NCBI RefSeq assembly: GCF_002127325.2
Contig: NC_035438.2
Span: 87,922,252-87,986,251 of the forward strand
From: Helianthus annuus
Lineage: Eukaryota; Streptophyta; Magnoliopsida; Asterales; Asteraceae
Direction: 5' to 3'
DNA: 64,000 nucleotides
Position numbers and translations under genes: made by a program
Part shown: positions 60,264 through 64,000 of the stretch, in pieces
Position numbering within the stretch: position 1 is the stretch's first letter
Layout of the letters: the number at the start of each line of letters is the position of its first letter
Notes under the pieces: model-generated
Seen by the model: the letters and a program-made list of their open reading frames with translations, nothing else
Database searches by the model: none
What the model was told of the DNA's origin: nothing

Positions 60264-62746
60264 TCATTTAAACAGATTCACCCAAGCCTGACGTTCCTTG
60301 GGTGATTTCGAATTCTTGTTCAACAATGGTGGAAAGTTTGCATCATCCATTGTTAAACCTGAATTCTCCTTTTTTACCTCAACCAATGGCTCCTCTGGCT
60401 TTGAAGAACCAGAATCATTGCCAGCACATGGCTTGTCTGACTCTTGCCTGTCAGATTCATTGCCTGAAGATGGCTTGTCTGACTTTGACCTGTCAGATTC
60501 ATCGCCGACCATTTTCTTCTTCTTCTTTTCTTCTTTTGTCCTCAGATTTGTATCTGATGAATTCGTCTTGCTTGACTTTACCATCGAGGGAGTCGATTTA
60601 TCAGAACTCTTATTCGATCTGTTCGGTGAACCCGAGGACAAAATCTTCTCAAGATACTCTCTCGCCTTCTTCCTCTTTTTCCTCAGTCTGTCATTCTGCC
60701 CCTGTGAAAGTTTAACTTTCTTTTCTTGAATCGTCTTTTCTTGAACTTTAGGTTTTAGAACCTTCTGTTCATAGGGCTTGACTTTGACTGGAATCTTTGC
60801 CAATTTCTGAGACTTAGCCCTCAATCTTTCATTCGAACTCCTTGGGCAATCTCTGGCAATGTGACCTTTGATTTGACAGTTAAAACATCTTCTTGTCTAA
60901 AAATTCCTTCTCTGGCAGTTAACAACAATGTGTCCTTGATAACCGCATCGGTAACACACTCTATTATCGTACCATGTACCACCTTTACACTAAACGCTCA
61001 GATCATAGCATTGTCTGGCTTGGTGATATTCCTTCCTCATGTTTGCTGGATTTGGCTTTTGAGCACTGTGGTCCAACCTGCACCACTTATTACCAACAAT
61101 TTTTGAGTTTTCAATTTTTACTTTTTGTAATTTTTGATTGCGATTGGATGATCGATCTGATAAACTTTTATTATCTTTTTGAACATTTTTCTCATTTTTA
61201 ATTTTTTGTTTCTGTTCCACCCTCTTCTTCAATGGTTTTTGCTTAGAGCATTCTCCCTTTTCAATCGATTGTAGAACAGTTTTCTGAAATTTTTCAATTT
61301 TTTCATTTTTATCATCAGATTTCTCATTGCAATCTTCAACTTTGACATTGTCAAAGTTTGTGACATCGTCACTTATTGGAACTAAACTGATTGGTTTTGG
61401 ACATGGAAAATTCAAACTGTCTGATGCAGTCACAAAACCTATCAATTTCTTCTCAAGTTCATCGATCTTGTTTCTTGAATTTTCAGCTTCATTTTCAAGC
61501 TGAGATATTCTTTCAAGATGAGACTTGATTGATTTTTCATTCTCATTTCTCAAGTTTTCAAAAACAGTCTTTTCATTTTCCAAAACTTTTATCTGTTCTT
61601 GAAATTTCGTTTCATTAGCTTTCAAATTCTTGTTCTCAAGCTTTATCCAGAAATCTTCATTTTCTGAGGATTTCTTGTTGCTTTCAAGGTCTTTTTCTAA
61701 CTCTTTGATTTTCTTTAGAGCACTTTCACCTTCTTTTTCAAGTTTAATAATTTTTTGAAGATGGGAATTTATCATTTTTTGCTTTTCAAGGTTGTTTTGA
61801 CTAAAAACATTTCTCCAATCTTCAAGAATTTTCATTTGATTTTGAAATTCTTTTTCAATTATTGATTTTTCAATTTCAAAACTTTTAATTGTATCTTTCA
61901 ACTTCTGGTTTTCCAATGTCGAACTGTTAGCATTACCTAACAGTTTGTCATTTTCAACTTTCAGTTTCTCACACATTTCCTGAAACATAAGAATCTGTTT
62001 AATATCAGTTTGCTTCTCGTCTTCCAACTTCTTGACTTCCGATGTCAAACTTTCCGCATCCTTCAAGAGTTTGTCATTCTCAGTCTTGAAGCTGTCACAT
62101 TTGGAGCACACTGATGCAGAATTTGAAGATCCAAATTCTACTGATTCCTCAGCATTTGAAGCTTTTTCTTCTTTGGCCCTGAATGTACCTGCACAAAATA
62201 TTTTAACGAAATCAAGAGGATTTTCATTCTCATCTATATAACAACCTCTCTTGATATCGTATTTCATCACATATTTTGCCCTAACACATTCAACAATCCT
62301 TCGGTTCATCTCACCAATCACATCTAATCCTATATCCATCAAATGATTTCCAACACTTTAATCATATCTTTTGCTTTCTTTCTATTTTCAGATTCATGAG
62401 TTTTAAGTATGCTGATAAATCTGTTTAGAGGTAATTTTGAAAAATTTGAATCCTTCCTTAAATTTTTCAAACATTCACTCCATTCAACAGGTAATGCATC
62501 TGCAAACTTTTCTAACTTTTCAGCATCAGACAGAAATATCTCATGATTTTTCAAGTAACTAAGTAAGACTCCATATCGGTTTTCTAGATTTTCCAAAGTT
62601 TCATCTTTCAAACATACAAAATATTTATACCTTTTTGCCCATCCATCCTTGCTCACTCTTTTATAACTCTCATCTATAAACTCTTGATTCCAATTATTAA
62701 ATCTCTCAAAAGAATAGTTTTCTTGTTCATCAAAGCCCATTGCCAT
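60264..62746 (-). pseudogene. Element H Gag with coiled coil and two zinc knuckles
   Basis: Start taken at the Met of MAMGFDEQENYSFERF, typical of copia Gag; ORF up to 62797 is open. N-terminal Gag (62339-62746), a frameshift at 62340, then a long Lys/Glu/Leu heptad coiled coil (about 61400-62100), a TAG in place of Trp near 61000 (CYDLSV-stop-CKGG), knuckles CYRCGYQGHIVVNC and CFNCQIKGHIARDC separated by another stop near 60900, and a Lys/Ser-rich charged end ending AWVNLFK at 60264. Three lesions. In genome annotations such proteins are often mistaken for host CCHC zinc-finger proteins. Confidence 0.85.
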
Positions 62747-62789
62747 TTTTCTAAACAATCCCGACAAAACTTTGTTGTTCACACAAGCG

Positions 62790-63215
62790 AAACACATGTA
62801 CTGTTCACAAAAGCGAATCTACTATTTGTTCCTTGGAGCGGAACCTTTGTTTAACCAAATAAGCGAACCACAAAGTTGTCACAACAAGCAGAACTACTTG
62901 AAGTTCTACCAAGCGGAACTACTTGGTCAAATGAGCGGAACCTTTGGAGCGGAACTATTTATGTTCACACAAGCGGATTTCAAATTTAGTGCACTTATGA
63001 GCGAACCAGATGTTCAAATAAGCGAATCTATGTGATCTTTGAAGCAGAACTTTCTGAAAAATGTATCTATGAGCGGAACTACTCGAGCGAAACTCCTAAA
63101 TTGACCCTTGAAGCGAAACCTTTCAAGCGAAACCCCTGGATTTTGTTGACATAGAAGCGAAACTATATGGTCAAATACGCGATACTATCAGGTGTTTGAA
63201 TAAGCGAAACCAAGT
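62790..63215 (-). repeat. AGCGAAAC / AGCGGAAC motif array in H leader
   Basis: About 18 copies of AAGCGAAAC, GAGCGGAAC and variants in 430 bp, irregular spacing, between gag and PBS. The H LTR carries the same word several times. Confidence 0.85.
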
Positions 63216-63412
63216 CCGAAGCTGATTTGATCCATTTTTAGTCCGTATTTTGATCCAAAACTTTCCACGGTTTGTCTATGTCCACTAACGCACAATCTGT
63301 GAAATTTTGGTCCAATTTTAACCAGTAAAACTTCCTGAACTGATAAAAGAAGGTGTAGAAATTAGAATTTTGAGCGAAAAACAAGCTAAACGGTAGGAAC
63401 TCTTCCTCCTGA

Positions 63413-63424
63413 GCTCTGATACCA
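63413..63424 (-). promoter_or_regulatory. Primer-binding site of H
   Basis: Minus-strand TGGTATCAGAGC, two bases from the 5' LTR. Confidence 0.9.
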
Positions 63425-63426
63425 CA

Positions 63427-63842
63427 TGTAGGATCGTTAGACAACCTGATGAGTCGATCAGAAGAGTGCTCAGATAGAATCAGAGGCGGAATTCATTGAT
63501 TCTGTCTTTGTTTAGCTTGATTTTACTAATTTGTCTCTGTTTATTACACTTATTAACAAGTTACAAGCTCTGGAGACGATTCGGCAGGGCTTCGCCGTTA
63601 CACAACTTCACTGCTCTACTAGTTTCGCTTCAAATGTCCCCTATTTATAGGACATAGGGTTTCGCTTATGTGTACATGACACATAAGCGGAACTTTTACA
63701 ATGACTAATAAGCGAAACCTTCGCTATGTCCCTATAAGCGAAACTATTACTAAATCATGATTTCTCGATTTCCTTGCATTATACAAACAGCCCTAACCTA
63801 AGACTCGAACTAAGATGTAGTCGACAGGTAACTGCACCAACA
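63427..63842 (-). repeat. Element H 5' LTR
   Basis: 416 bp, with minus-strand TATAAATAGGGG at 63638-63649 as promoter of H. Followed by TSD CAAGT. Confidence 0.95.
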
Positions 63843-64000
63843 CAAGTGAGTACATAGTCCCCACTTTTACTGTTTTCAATGTTTTGGGGTGATACATGTG
63901 TACCTTATTGTTATGTTCATGATTTTCAAAGTATAATTGATTATACATATTAGTACTTATCTTTTGACAAACTGAATGATTACTTATGGTTTAAACACTA
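63843..64000 (+). mobile_element. LTR F, continuation
   Basis: Follows the right TSD of H and is the continuation of the sequence that stops at 47854. AT-rich, no gene visible; runs off the window. Confidence 0.6.

Larger units (their letters stand above)
47855..63842 (-). mobile_element. Element H: gag-only copia-like retrotransposon
   Basis: LTRs of 416 bp (47855-48270, 63427-63842), TSD CAAGT (47850-47854, 63843-63847), PBS 63413-63424 and PPT 48271-48280. After removing D, the internal region is only about 5 kb and holds a Gag reading frame but no protease, integrase, RT or RNase H. It is therefore non-autonomous, similar in layout to what is called TR-GAG. It would need polymerase from a related element. 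Confidence 0.87.

Noticed and set aside
60264..62797. Host CCHC zinc-finger or transcription regulator gene
   Set aside because: It sits between PBS and PPT of element H with LTRs and TSD, so it is a retroelement Gag.

Overview
The window is plant nuclear DNA made almost entirely of nested LTR retrotransposons; I found no host gene, tRNA, rRNA or CRISPR array. The families are Ty3/gypsy chromovirus-like polyproteins with a chromodomain-like tail, Ty1/copia polymerases, and a coiled-coil copia-type Gag. They look most like repeats of a daisy-family (Asteraceae) genome, but that assignment is from recognition of style and not from a search.

From outside in, borders are fixed by LTR ends (TG...CA) and 5-bp target-site duplications (TSDs). 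The oldest layer is copia 'G' (minus strand): a leader at 1-990 and a broken RT/RNase H at 44647-45779 sit on either side of one shared 354-bp LTR. Gypsy 'A' (993-44280, minus, TSD AATTG, 3.8-kb LTRs) is inserted at the PBS/LTR border of G. Inside A are gypsy 'B' (5323-17178, minus, TSD ATAAC) in the integrase region and a dimeric gypsy 'C-C2' (21334-38503, plus, LTR-internal-LTR-internal-LTR, single TSD GGTGG) in gag exon 1. Inside the leader of B is 'E' (12466-14902, plus, TSD CACGT), a solo-LTR-like insertion. To the right, an LTR 'F' (from 45780, plus, continuing past the window end) interrupts the RT of G. F is interrupted by a gag-only copia-like element 'H' (47855-63842, minus, TSD CAAGT), and H by gypsy 'D' (48967-59075, minus, TSD TATTG).

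B, C, C2 and D are close relatives with the order gag (three zinc knuckles) - protease - RT - RNase H - integrase - chromodomain-like tail. B is the best preserved, with one nonsense codon. All gypsy copies whose gag start is visible appear to have a short first gag exon followed by an 86-104 bp phase-1 intron. Most PBS sites match the 3' end of initiator methionine tRNA (TGGTATCAGAGC). A carries an additional 363-residue ORF upstream of gag.

Non-coding structure that the genes do not explain: a duplicated hairpin-polypurine-TGTGACA module at the 3' end of B, C, C2 and D, with element E starting exactly at the upstream copy; tandem hairpin arrays in the LTRs with compensatory base changes; and an irregular array of a short (8-16 bp) motif particular to each family in LTRs or leaders (TCGCACAAG, TCCGAGTTTT, CTTTCGGTC/CGAAGGAT, AGCGAAAC, TTGGGCCTAAATAGTG).
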